NCBI GenBank assembly: GCA_049965815.1
Contig: JBMFVV010000036.1
Span: 1 to 6,162 of the forward strand
Reading direction: 5' to 3'
Source of the DNA: GCA-001856825 sp049965815
GTDB lineage: Archaea; Thermoplasmatota; Thermoplasmata; Thermoplasmatales; GCA-001856825
Length of the DNA: 6,162 nucleotides
Shown: one piece after another, positions 1-6,117 of the stretch
Numbering within the stretch: the stretch's first letter is position 1
Layout: each line of letters begins with the position of its first letter
Program-made: the position numbers and the translations under genes
Notes under the pieces: generated by a model
What the model saw: the letters and a program-made list of their open reading frames with translations, nothing else
Databases searched by the model: none
Told to the model about the DNA's origin: nothing

Positions 1-539
1 CAATCGAGCAGCGAATGGAATGTGTCCAGTAACGAGCCTATAAACGCCACCACCTTAACCACTCCCTTCAAGGCTTCGTCACTCTTGTAAATTTCCGGGC
101 TCAGAGCAAGTGGGAACCTGCCTATATTGATAAAATAGACACCCATTTCCTTCCCAACAACGTATTGATATTCAGGTCGGTAGCCTTTCGCATCCTTGCT
201 CCAGGGTCGTATAATGATCTCAGATGCTTCCAGATTCCTTAGATAGTCCCCTGCTCTCTTGAGGTTGGTATTATAATCCCTGACATAGACCCTTGAAAAA
301 GATAAGAGTCTGGTTTCGTCGACAGGAACATATACGTCCTTAGCGACCAACTTCCTCAGGTCCTCGGACCTCTCCCCCTGATTGATCGCATAGAAGTAGC
401 CGGTCGTCACGGCAACCCTGATGGCGGCTTCCGCCCTTTCCTGCGTATCCTTGATCTCAGATATGGAAGGTATGATTTCGATACCTTTAGGCGGGTTTGC
501 GATGATAGCATCGATGGCATTCCTGATCCCGTTAATGAT
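1..539 (-). other. Unrecognised C-terminal region of the giant protein, cut by the window edge (residues 1578-1756+)
   Basis: It opens with a helix (IINGIRNAIDAIIANPPKG). It later shows LKRAGDYLRNLEASEIIIRP followed by YRPEYQYVVG, which resembles the recognition helix and wing of a winged helix, much like the module at about 1072-1101. The last visible part (VVKVVAFIGSLLDTFHSLLD) is hydrophobic and helical and runs off the window, so the true C-terminus is unknown. The DNA looks more AT-rich here than in the ATPase core. Function is not identified. Confidence 0.4.
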
Positions 540-3500
540 TTGAGCAGTGTCATCATCCATTGGCCCTGCAGCCTTTGGCTTCCCGCCGGCAGCAGCGTCT
601 TCGGATGCTTTGCCTCCGTCAGCATTATTGACAGATTCAGCCGAAGGCTGAGGCCTGAAATCCAACCACTCCTCCGGTACGCCGGTGAAATGCCCGGCAT
701 CCTCAACGTAGAGGCCGTCTATGTATCCCAACCCGTCGACAGAGCAGGAACCCTGGCAGAGCAGCTTCGGATCCACGACTGCGGGGTTGACCAGGTAGAA
801 CCCGGCCATGCCCTCATCTTTGCCATCGACCTCATCAATGCTTTCCGCACCGCCGATCTTCGTTCCGCCGTAGAAGAATCTGTTGCCGCACACCTGATGC
901 CTGTGCTCGTCGTCCAGCTCATCAGCTGTACCGAACTCCCTGGCAACAAATGCCTGCAGCAGCATCTTAAGGAAGTTACGCTCGTAATCGTCCCTTATCT
1001 CGTCAGGGATGTCATCGGGGATGCCGAAGAGTTCCCTGACAAGCGTAACGGATGGCGAAACCATAAGACGCCAGAGGCCGTTGATGTCAACGAACCGCTT
1101 CGTAATCACGCCCGGTCTCGAGATCGCAGCCAGGAACTTGCAGAGCCTTATCTTCCTTTCATCGTCCTTCATGTTGTAAAATTCACTGGTATCAAATCCA
1201 CCCATTATGCCCTTCCTTTCAAGGCTGTCGAGGTACTGCCTGAATCTCTCCTCCGGCGCTGAACCCCTTGGATGAAGAGGTCTGGAGCACTCGTCGGGGC
1301 GGTCTTCTTGTTCAACATCCCTCCTCGTACCCCTGCCGCTGTCTGCATTCTCATCTTTCGCTACTCTTTCCTTGTCTTCACTCCTGCTGCCCTCTTTCTC
1401 CTCATCTCCGCCCTTCTTTTCATCTCCATTATCAGGGCCCATGAAGGCTCCTCTCCCGTCAAGGTTCTTGTAGAATTCGCTGAGGGACCTGTCCACCTCT
1501 GCAAGGGACCTGACGGCCACCCTGTCGACAATAACGTCAACAGACCCGCCGACCAGCTCGTTCTCCTTTATGCTGTTGATGCCTGTCCTGAATGTACCCA
1601 CCAATCCGGGTTGAACGTAGAAAACGAGATGCCACCCGTTGGGGAGCGCGTTGATCTTGTTCAGGACGTTCTCCCTGTGGTACTGCATCTCCACCTCTAC
1701 CTGCAGCTTTGTAATCGTGCCGCCGAACTTCCTCTCTATGGGACAGGCTGTGAGGTCTATCTGAAGGTCAGGTCCTGCCCTAGCATTGAGGTTCAAGAAG
1801 ACAAATCCCCTTCCCTCTGCTCTTCCCTCCTCGAAATCAACAAGGGTGCTCTCCATCACCGCCTTCGCGATCCTCATCTCATAGTCCCGATGCTCGTCTC
1901 CGCCGCCTGACGTCCCAACTCCTAAACTCTCCCTCAGCAGCGATATCCCGCTCTCGAGTATCCTATAAACGTACACATTGTTGACCTTCTCTCCCCACCT
2001 CTGTATCCTGTGGTCCTCAATGAAATAGCTCAATGCCTCGTTGACCTGCGTCTCCGTGAGCTGAGCAAAGAGTTCCAGGCCCTCACCGCCCTGAGACACC
2101 GCAGTCCTCAGCGCAGCGCTGCGCCTGGCCATCCCCTTGGCCAGCTCTATGATGTCATGCACAGATACCTTCGAATTCTTGATGTCGTTCAGGTAGTACA
2201 TGGCCTCAAGGACGCAGAGCCTTGTGAAGTTCCTGCCTGCCTCGACGGGCCTGGACATCTCCTCCACGTCCTCATCCGTGAGCATCCTGAGCCTGCCCTT
2301 GCCGTCCGCCTCATCCAGCTCCTCGTACCTCTTGTATGCCGCATTGATGATCGCATCCATGAACTCCGGCCTGTTTTCCGAGATGTCATACAACGTTGAA
2401 ACCCTGTGCTCTTTCACGCCCGTCCCGTCAAGGTAGAACAGACCGGTTTTCCCGTTTATGTCCCTGAATGCGCTCAGCACCTCCTGCACGTCCGCAGTAT
2501 CGCTGAGACCGAGGAACTTCACCTGGTCCGCATTTGTCACGTCCCTGAACAGCTTGAAGTTGAAGTTGCCCCTGAGCTCGTCGTATATCGGCCGGTTGTT
2601 GGAGCCCTTGACCATGAAGTCCTGCGTGAGGAGGACTACGGAGACGCCCTCCTTCCTGCCCTGCGTGACTATTGTCTTCAGCCCCTCGTTCCAGTACTTC
2701 TGGAACTCGTCAGCGATGATCAGCAGCTTGCCATCCCTGTATGTCAGCCTCCTGATGCCCTCGGCATCCGGGAACCTCTTCCCGTCGGACAGCTGGTTGA
2801 GGGCGAGCTTCCGCATGTAGATCAGCTCTATGAACCCAGCGATCTCCGTCACCGCATTCTCCTCGGTGACAGCAGGGTATGGACAGTAGACGAATACTAT
2901 CTTCGGCCTGTCTGGCATGAGGAAATCGGAGAAGTCGAACCTCGCTCCCCTGTCGTTGAGCATCCTCTTGAGGAACATCGTGCCCACAAGGCCGTCCAGG
3001 AACCTCCTTGTAGAGGCAAACTCCTCGCTCCTTGGATTCCTGACCTGTGCCTCGAGTGACGTTATGGCGCTCTCCACGGCGGAATTCCTCTTCGCGCCAC
3101 TCCTCTCGCTCTTGGACATGAGGGTGTCCTTGCACTTACCGGGCTCATCAAGGCAGTTGAGTATGTCGACGAGCGTGCTGTCAGGCGAAGTACCGAGAAA
3201 GGCCAGGATGAAATTCTTCAGGTGCTGCAGTATCTTGAAACCTATCATGGCGTCGTCAACCTGCGCCTCCCTGCCAGCAGTGCCTGCATGCAGCACTATG
3301 CTGTAGCGACCCTCGTTGTCCAGTCCGGGTATCGACAGGTGCAGGATGTTCATGCTGTGGATAGAGGGTCTCTGGTTGTCGCCGGCAGTGACGAACTCGA
3401 CCCTGTCCAGGATGTTGCGGATATTGCCATAGCGGTCTATCAATATCTTGAAGACCTTGTTGACGATATCAGGGTTCATTGCAGGGACTATGACCGTGTA

Positions 3501-5270
3501 TCCGTTGGCCTGCCCTTCCACAGCGAGTGTGGCACCGACAGTGCTCTTTCCCGATCCCGAGCCTCCGCTTACCCATCCCCTGAAGCCTTCTCCGGGCCGT
3601 GCACTGGGGCCCGTGATGTCTGGGAACTCGCCGAGTGGCCTCACGACACCAAGGACAGCACTGTCGCTTCCCCTGAAACGCTCGATGTTCTTCATGTCCC
3701 TGTCGCTGAAAAGCCTCTTTATGTCATCTGCTTCAATGGGGAAGAATCCGTTCGTGTCAATATGGGGAGTGCTGTCATGCTGACCACCGCTGTCGCTGAC
3801 AGCAGGCCCCTTGCCGGCAGCGACTGCAGGGTTCCTGTACATCGGGACGTGAATCCTGCGCATGAAATCGACGTATTCGTCGATGGATACGTACCTCGAA
3901 TCAAAGCCAAAGTCCTTCTGGTTGTGCATCTGCTCGAATGTCTCCAGATTTGAGGGCATCTTCTTGTGCATCCTCTTATAAAGTGACACATAGAAGGGGA
4001 AGAAGATGCAGCTCCCGGGATCGGGGGAGACCCGCATCCTGGAAAGCGTCGACTTCCCTATGATGGGGAAGAAGTATGCGGCATCTGCAAGGCTGACAGC
4101 CCTGTCGTCGAACCCTTCCGTTCCGGGGAGATGCCTGGCCGCAACGCCCCTGGGGAGCATGTTCCTCCTCATGTGGTAGTCCTCGGGTGGAGGGAATGCT
4201 GCATCCTTTCCCTTCCCTTCCCTGTACTCATATTCCTCCTTCCCCTTGAGGAACGTTCCCGTTACGTAGTAGCGGACCGCATTCCTTATGGGAATGATAC
4301 CGTAACGCAGCTGGCTTCGGCTGAGAGTGGATCTTCCAGGTATATCGGCGTTGGAGTAACTCACCGCATTGGCATTGTTCACCGCGACTGGCACCACAGC
4401 TTCCACGTGGCTTGTCGCATCCTCAATGGACATGGTGCGCGGGTAGACGAGCATGACCTGAGCCTCGACCTGTATCCCGATGCCGCCGGGGAACCTCCTC
4501 TTCAGCTCGCCCCTCAAACGCATGTGCTCCGCATACTCGCCCTGCGGGACGCCCAGCTTCTTCTTCGGGTCGGGTTCCATCCTCTTGAATTTCCGTGATA
4601 TCTCCATCTCGCCTGCACTGCTCGCCATGACCCTCCTGAACTGGAAGGTGACATAGAACCTGGCCGATTCATGGAGATCCGGCTTCATGCTCTCCCCGAC
4701 TGCCATCCTGACAAGCTCGCCCATCAGGTCGCCGACCGGCTCCCCGTCAAAGAGGTAGTACATATCTATGTCATAGTTGATGTCTCCTACGAATGACCTG
4801 AAGAACCCGCCAGCCCGGTGCATTCCCGCTCCACTCAGTGAACCCTTCACTATACGCCTTGCGACCACGCTCTCGGAGTCCATGACACCGAACGGGTCGA
4901 GGATAGGGATGGGTTCGCCCGCATTGAGGGACTTCATCACTCCACGGAACCTCTGGTCAGTGAAGGGTGCTCCCTTGGTGAACCAGTAGAAGCTGCTGAC
5001 TCCATCATGGATGTATATGCCTATCGTGAGGCCATCGCATGCATTGGTCACTGTTGAAAGCATGTTTGCGATGCCGTCCCTGTAAGCCTTAGTGAACTCG
5101 GTATCCGGTGCGCTGAAATTGAACGGCATGAAACCCACCATCCTCGGCACACGCAGGACCTTCGGATCGTTCGGCTGTCCACGGAGTTCCACGAGCTGCA
5201 GTCCCGTTTCCTCCATTTCGTTCTTCAATATCTCGAAATCCTCCTCCTCAAAATTCCCGTAACGAGTCAT
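1..5270 (-). CDS. Giant multidomain VirD4/HerA-like P-loop ATPase (3' end beyond window)
   Basis: The frame is open from ATG at 5270 to the left edge, at least 1756 codons with no stop; bases 1-2 belong to a further codon. Seen: Walker A GGSGSGKST at residues 569-577 (K575), Walker B LLIIADEF at 849-856 (D854, E855), and VVLLTQD at 878-884, where the TQ pair matches the polar motif of VirB4/TraG/HerA motors. No hydrophobic stretch long enough for a membrane helix was seen, so a soluble motor is likely. Residues 1-500 have the alternating strands seen in N-terminal regions of such ATPases but no recognised motif. After about 940 come extra modules (listed separately): a winged helix, a nuclease-like segment, two linkers and unrecognised domains. 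Typical VirD4 or HerA proteins are about 500-800 residues, so this one is exceptionally long. The start overlaps the upstream stop as ATGA and has an AAGGAG-type site 11 nt upstream. Inferred role: DNA translocation in conjugation or defence. The coding call is near certain, ATPase family strong, exact role unknown. Confidence 0.93.
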   Translation of the reverse strand, partial: MTRYGNFEEEDFEILKNEMEETGLQLVELRGQPNDPKVLRVPRMVGFMPFNFSAPDTEFTKAYRDGIANMLSTVTNACDGLTIGIYIHDGVSSFYWFTKGAPFTDQRFRGVMKSLNAGEPIPILDPFGVMDSESVVARRIVKGSLSGAGMHRAGGFFRSFVGDINYDIDMYYLFDGEPVGDLMGELVRMAVGESMKPDLHESARFYVTFQFRRVMASSAGEMEISRKFKRMEPDPKKKLGVPQGEYAEHMRLRGELKRRFPGGIGIQVEAQVMLVYPRTMSIEDATSHVEAVVPVAVNNANAVSYSNADIPGRSTLSRSQLRYGIIPIRNAVRYYVTGTFLKGKEEYEYREGKGKDAAFPPPEDYHMRRNMLPRGVAARHLPGTEGFDDRAVSLADAAYFFPIIGKSTLSRMRVSPDPGSCIFFPFYVSLYKRMHKKMPSNLETFEQMHNQKDFGFDSRYVSIDEYVDFMRRIHVPMYRNPAVAAGKGPAVSDSGGQHDSTPHIDTNGFFPIEADDIKRLFSDRDMKNIERFRGSDSAVLGVVRPLGEFPDITGPSARPGEGFRGWVSGGSGSGKSTVGATLAVEGQANGYTVIVPAMNPDIVNKVFKILIDRYGNIRNILDRVEFVTAGDNQRPSIHSMNILHLSIPGLDNEGRYSIVLHAGTAGREAQVDDAMIGFKILQHLKNFILAFLGTSPDSTLVDILNCLDEPGKCKDTLMSKSERSGAKRNSAVESAITSLEAQVRNPRSEEFASTRRFLDGLVGTMFLKRMLNDRGARFDFSDFLMPDRPKIVFVYCPYPAVTEENAVTEIAGFIELIYMRKLALNQLSDGKRFPDAEGIRRLTYRDGKLLIIADEFQKYWNEGLKTIVTQGRKEGVSVVLLTQDFMVKGSNNRPIYDELRGNFNFKLFRDVTNADQVKFLGLSDTADVQEVLSAFRDINGKTGLFYLDGTGVKEHRVSTLYDISENRPEFMDAIINAAYKRYEELDEADGKGRLRMLTDEDVEEMSRPVEAGRNFTRLCVLEAMYYLNDIKNSKVSVHDIIELAKGMARRSAALRTAVSQGGEGLELFAQLTETQVNEALSYFIEDHRIQRWGEKVNNVYVYRILESGISLLRESLGVGTSGGGDEHRDYEMRIAKAVMESTLVDFEEGRAEGRGFVFLNLNARAGPDLQIDLTACPIERKFGGTITKLQVEVEMQYHRENVLNKINALPNGWHLVFYVQPGLVGTFRTGINSIKENELVGGSVDVIVDRVAVRSLAEVDRSLSEFYKNLDGRGAFMGPDNGDEKKGGDEEKEGSRSEDKERVAKDENADSGRGTRRDVEQEDRPDECSRPLHPRGSAPEERFRQYLDSLERKGIMGGFDTSEFYNMKDDERKIRLCKFLAAISRPGVITKRFVDINGLWRLMVSPSVTLVRELFGIPDDIPDEIRDDYERNFLKMLLQAFVAREFGTADELDDEHRHQVCGNRFFYGGTKIGGAESIDEVDGKDEGMAGFYLVNPAVVDPKLLCQGSCSVDGLGYIDGLYVEDAGHFTGVPEEWLDFRPQPSAESVNNADGGKASEDAAAGGKPKAAGPMDDDTAQIINGIRNAIDAIIANPPKGIEIIPSISEIKDTQERAEAAIRVAVTTGYFYAINQGERSEDLRKLVAKDVYVPVDETRLLSFSRVYVRDYNTNLKRAGDYLRNLEASEIIIRPWSKDAKGYRPEYQYVVGKEMGVYFINIGRFPLALSPEIYKSDEALKGVVKVVAFIGSLLDTFHSLLD
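540..662 (-). other. Second flexible linker (residues about 1537-1577)
   Basis: Ala, Gly, Asp, Ser, Lys and Pro dominate (for example ASEDAAAGGKPKAAGPMDDD) and hydrophobic residues are absent. The stretch probably forms a disordered tether to the C-terminal part. The frame stays open on both sides. Confidence 0.75.
663..1247 (-). other. Unrecognised domain with sparse Cys/His (residues about 1342-1536)
   Basis: This folded region lies between the two linkers. It begins with a helix-rich part (RFRQYLDSLERKG, then KIRLCKFLAAISRPGVITKR), which could be another small helical DNA-binding fold. It then has H1456, H1458 and C1461 followed by C1505 and C1509 (LLCQGSC). These residues could hold one zinc ion, but the spacing of about 44 residues and the single Cys in the first group make this weak. 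The second half is Gly-, Asp- and Tyr-rich and strand-like (GFYLVNP, DGLGYIDGLYVEDAG). No family is recognised. Confidence 0.35.
1248..1457 (-). other. Charged low-complexity linker (residues about 1272-1341)
   Basis: The stretch is dominated by Gly, Asp, Glu, Lys and Arg (for example GDEKKGGDEEKEGSRSEDKE) with almost no large hydrophobic residues. It is almost certainly disordered and separates the nuclease-like segment from the next folded region, which resumes at about PEERFRQYLDSLERKGIM. The codon pattern and the open frame continue through it, so it is part of the same protein rather than a gene junction. Confidence 0.8.
1476..1898 (-). other. Possible PD-(D/E)XK nuclease-like module in the giant protein (residues about 1125-1265)
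   Basis: The order reads helix (DYEMRIAKAVMES), strand (GFVFLNLNA), strand PDLQIDL at 1167-1173, strand KLQVEVEMQ at 1188-1196, helix (NVLNKINAL), strand HLVFYV, helix (TFRTGINSIKEL) and strand VDVIVDRV. This is the core order of restriction-endonuclease-like folds. Candidate metal-binding acids are D1168 or D1172 with E1192 and E1194. The last motif is E-x-E rather than the usual (D/E)-x-K; BamHI is a known active enzyme with E-x-E, so activity is not excluded, but a degenerate non-catalytic domain is as likely. No sequence family was recognised. Confidence 0.4.
1935..2258 (-). other. Probable winged-helix DNA-binding module in the giant protein (residues about 1005-1112)
   Basis: After a linker rich in Asp and Glu, helical residues 1012-1060 lead to TETQVNEALSYFIEDHRIQR (1072-1091). 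Next come WGEKVNNVYVYRI and a final helix, ILESGISLLRESL. The pattern of a helix ending in a hydrophobic-rich turn, a short strand with basic and aromatic residues, a Gly/Asn hairpin and a Tyr/Val strand is what a winged helix-turn-helix shows in its recognition helix and wing. Winged helices occur at the C-terminus of several FtsK- and HerA-superfamily motors, where they bind DNA. The call rests on pattern alone. Confidence 0.5.
2451..3668 (-). other. P-loop motor domain of the giant protein (residues about 535-940)
   Basis: This is the RecA-like core. It begins near VLGVVRPLGEFPDI, leads into Walker A (bases 3540-3566), and reaches Walker B (bases 2703-2726) about 280 residues later. The gap is longer than in VirB4 and closer to the VirD4/TraG coupling-protein arrangement with an inserted helical region; residues about 660-830 are largely helical-looking. 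After the TQ motif, FNFKLFRD (about 903-910) and FLGLSDTADVQEVLSAF (about 919-935) resemble the segment after the TQ motif in TraG/VirD4 and VirB4 proteins, where a Leu-Ser/Thr turn precedes a helix. Assignment to the HerA/FtsK superfamily is strong; choosing between the VirD4, TraG and HerA branches is inference. Confidence 0.85.
3669..5270 (-). other. N-terminal domain of the giant protein (residues 1 to about 534), family not recognised
   Basis: This half-kilobase-residue region precedes the P-loop. It contains amphipathic strands such as LTIGIYIHDGVSSFYWF (about 73-89) and GIGIQVEAQVMLVYPRTMSI (264-283), followed by a helix with NNANAVSYSN. Such a layout occurs before the motor in HerA-, VirB4- and TraG-like proteins, where it helps ring formation or partner binding. 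A Gly/Ser/Asp-rich stretch at about residues 481-500 probably forms a flexible joint to the motor. No signal peptide or membrane helix is seen at the N-terminus, unlike VirD4 proteins, which usually have two. The family is not identified. Confidence 0.5.
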
Positions 5271-5845
5271 CTGTTTTCACGCTCCTTCCTTGCCCTCAGT
5301 TCCTCGGGGTCTGTTGTGATCAGTTTGGTCTCCAGCGGCAGGCCCTCGACCATCAGCCTGAACCTGTTGTCCTTCTGGATCAGAAGACACTGGGAGACCT
5401 TGCCTCCGTTGACCCGCGGTTGTATCCCGGTGGACGTCCGTATGTATTCGATCTCGTCCTCAGTAAGCCTATGCGCCTTGACAAACTTCTCCGGGACGTC
5501 CTTGTTATAGAAGACGGCAACCGAATATGAATTGTTCAGCACACTTATCGAGAAATCGCCACCTTCCTCTGTATAAAAATCACTGATGTTCTGGGTGATC
5601 AGCGTAACGCCGCAGTTGAAATGCCTTGCGTGGACAACGAAGTTGTTGATGAAGGATGCCATCTGCCTGTACATCATGAAATAACGTGCCTCATCGATAA
5701 ACACCAATTTCCGGTTGAAATCCTTGGAGACCTGCCCGTACAGGAAATCCGTGATGAAGAACATGAAGAACTGGCGCATCCTCTCATCTGTGCCATTGGA
5801 ATGGTTCAATGTCGTTAAAATCAAACGATTATAAAGCGATGTCAT
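5267..5845 (-). CDS. VirB4-type conjugative ATPase, C-terminal half only (no Walker A)
   Basis: The 192-residue product matches the second half of VirB4/TraC-family T4SS ATPases. It starts at the strand before Walker B (LILTTLNHSN), then has KLVFIDEA at 46-53 (D51, E52), a helix with ARHFNCGVTLITQNISDFY (73-91, Q85 in the TQ motif), NNSYSVAVFYNKD (104-116), LTEDEIEYI (128-136) and a final strand LLIQKDNRFRLMVEGLP, ending with the TTDPEEL tail typical of the family. VirB4 proteins are usually about 600-900 residues with Walker A roughly 150-200 residues before Walker B. Here an in-frame TAA sits directly before the ATG, so Walker A is absent. It may be a decayed remnant or a real half-protein acting with another ATPase. 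Clean reading frame, a plausible ribosome site (AAGGT, 11 nt upstream) and ATGA coupling to the next gene favour a translated gene. Confidence 0.85.
   Translation of the reverse strand: MTSLYNRLILTTLNHSNGTDERMRQFFMFFITDFLYGQVSKDFNRKLVFIDEARYFMMYRQMASFINNFVVHARHFNCGVTLITQNISDFYTEEGGDFSISVLNNSYSVAVFYNKDVPEKFVKAHRLTEDEIEYIRTSTGIQPRVNGGKVSQCLLIQKDNRFRLMVEGLPLETKLITTDPEELRARKERENR
5282..5287 (-). promoter_or_regulatory. Ribosome-binding site for the giant ATPase gene
   Basis: On the minus strand AAGGAG lies 11 nt before the ATG at 5270, inside the end of the upstream gene. With the ATGA stop-start overlap, it supports the chosen start and translational coupling to the preceding gene. Confidence 0.6.
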
Positions 5846-5992
5846 TTATGATTTCAACCTTGTTATTCGCTTCTTTTTCCCATCGAGCCTGAGGGTCTTG
5901 GCCTTCTGTTTTCCCCCTACAATTAGTTCCCACAACCTCAACAGTTCAGGTCTTTCTGATTCGTTCCGTTCTCTGTCTTGGTTTGTTATCAT
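5846..5992 (-). CDS. Small basic protein, 48 aa, first gene of the operon
   Basis: ATG at 5992 to TAA at 5846-5848 gives a 48-residue product, very rich in Arg and Lys (ending GKKKRITRLKS) with a short hydrophobic core (LLRLWELIVGG) in the middle. It is placed where a leaderless transcript would begin, about 26 nt downstream of the TATA box centre. It lies in the same frame as the VirB4-like gene, separated from it by the single TAA. It could be a small nucleic-acid-binding or regulatory protein, a leader peptide, or the leftover N-terminus of a gene that lost its middle. No family is recognised; the short length leaves the coding call moderate. Confidence 0.5.
   Translation of the reverse strand: MITNQDRERNESERPELLRLWELIVGGKQKAKTLRLDGKKKRITRLKS
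5857..5861 (-). promoter_or_regulatory. Weak ribosome-binding site before the VirB4-like gene
   Basis: AAGGT on the minus strand ends 11 nt before the ATG at 5845, the same spacing as for the next gene. It lies within the end of the small upstream ORF. The match to the archaeal anti-Shine-Dalgarno is short, so the support is modest. Confidence 0.4.
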
Positions 5993-6003
5993 ATTTATGA
6001 TAA
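5986..6003. repeat. 18-bp palindrome over the first start codon, candidate operator
   Basis: Seven-base arms TTATCAT and ATGATAA flank AAAT and are perfect inverted repeats. The site covers the predicted transcription start and the ATG at 5992-5990, so a bound dimer would block the promoter. The sequence is AT-rich, which raises the chance of coincidence. Confidence 0.45.
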
Positions 6004-6017
6004 TTATTGTAATTATT
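6001..6017. repeat. Two copies of an 8-base direct repeat between TATA box and start
   Basis: On the plus strand TAATTATT occurs at 6001-6008 and 6010-6017, a 9-base period. The pair overlaps both the palindrome and the TATA box. It could be part of a regulator site or simply an AT-rich coincidence. Confidence 0.35.
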
Positions 6018-6021
6018 TAAA
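6014..6021 (-). promoter_or_regulatory. Archaeal TATA box for the operon
   Basis: TTTAAATA on the minus strand, preceded by a purine-rich AAAAACG that could serve as BRE. Its centre lies about 26 nt before the A of the ATG at 5992, the usual TATA-to-start-site distance, so transcription would begin at or within a few bases of the first codon (leaderless). Confidence 0.6.
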
Positions 6022-6117
6022 CGTTTTTATCGTGACTTTACATGGATCTTTACTAATGATGCTTCGCGATAGCGTATTTTACGGTATCGACAGATTAGGT
6101 CTGCTGTAGTGCTAAAA
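6022..6117. other. Intergenic region, no gene seen
   Basis: About 95 bases between the TATA box and the stop of the possible upstream gene. A short T run follows that stop on the minus strand (TTTT at about 6114-6117), which could end transcription, but no stem was seen. No tRNA, small RNA or repeat is evident. Confidence 0.5.

Noticed and set aside
540..1262. Plus-strand open frame of 240 codons
   Set aside because: It is antisense to the continuous giant frame, has no recognisable motif, and long antisense frames are expected opposite GC-rich coding DNA.
1272..1910. Plus-strand open frame of 212 codons with a hydrophobic start resembling a membrane segment
   Set aside because: The hydrophobic stretch is the complement of the charged Glu/Lys-rich linker of the giant protein, so it is an antisense artefact.
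2406..3059. Plus-strand open frame of 217 codons
   Set aside because: It is antisense to the Walker B and TQ motif region; no motif and no promoter or ribosome site support it.
3222..3953. Plus-strand open frame of 243 codons
   Set aside because: It lies opposite the Walker A region of the ATPase, whose minus-strand frame carries clear conserved motifs; the plus-strand product does not resemble a protein family.
1..5270. Intein inside the giant frame as the cause of its length
   Set aside because: No insertion was seen at the Walker A or Walker B motifs, and no block with a Cys/Ser start and His-Asn end was recognised; the extra length comes after the motor.
5846..5848. Stop-codon readthrough joining the 48-aa ORF to the VirB4-like piece
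   Set aside because: The stop is TAA, which has no known archaeal recoding, and a good ATG follows at once; even the joined product would lack Walker A.
6056..6109. Plus-strand 17-codon ORF starting ATGATG
   Set aside because: It is too short, shows no ribosome site or promoter, and has no protein-like features.
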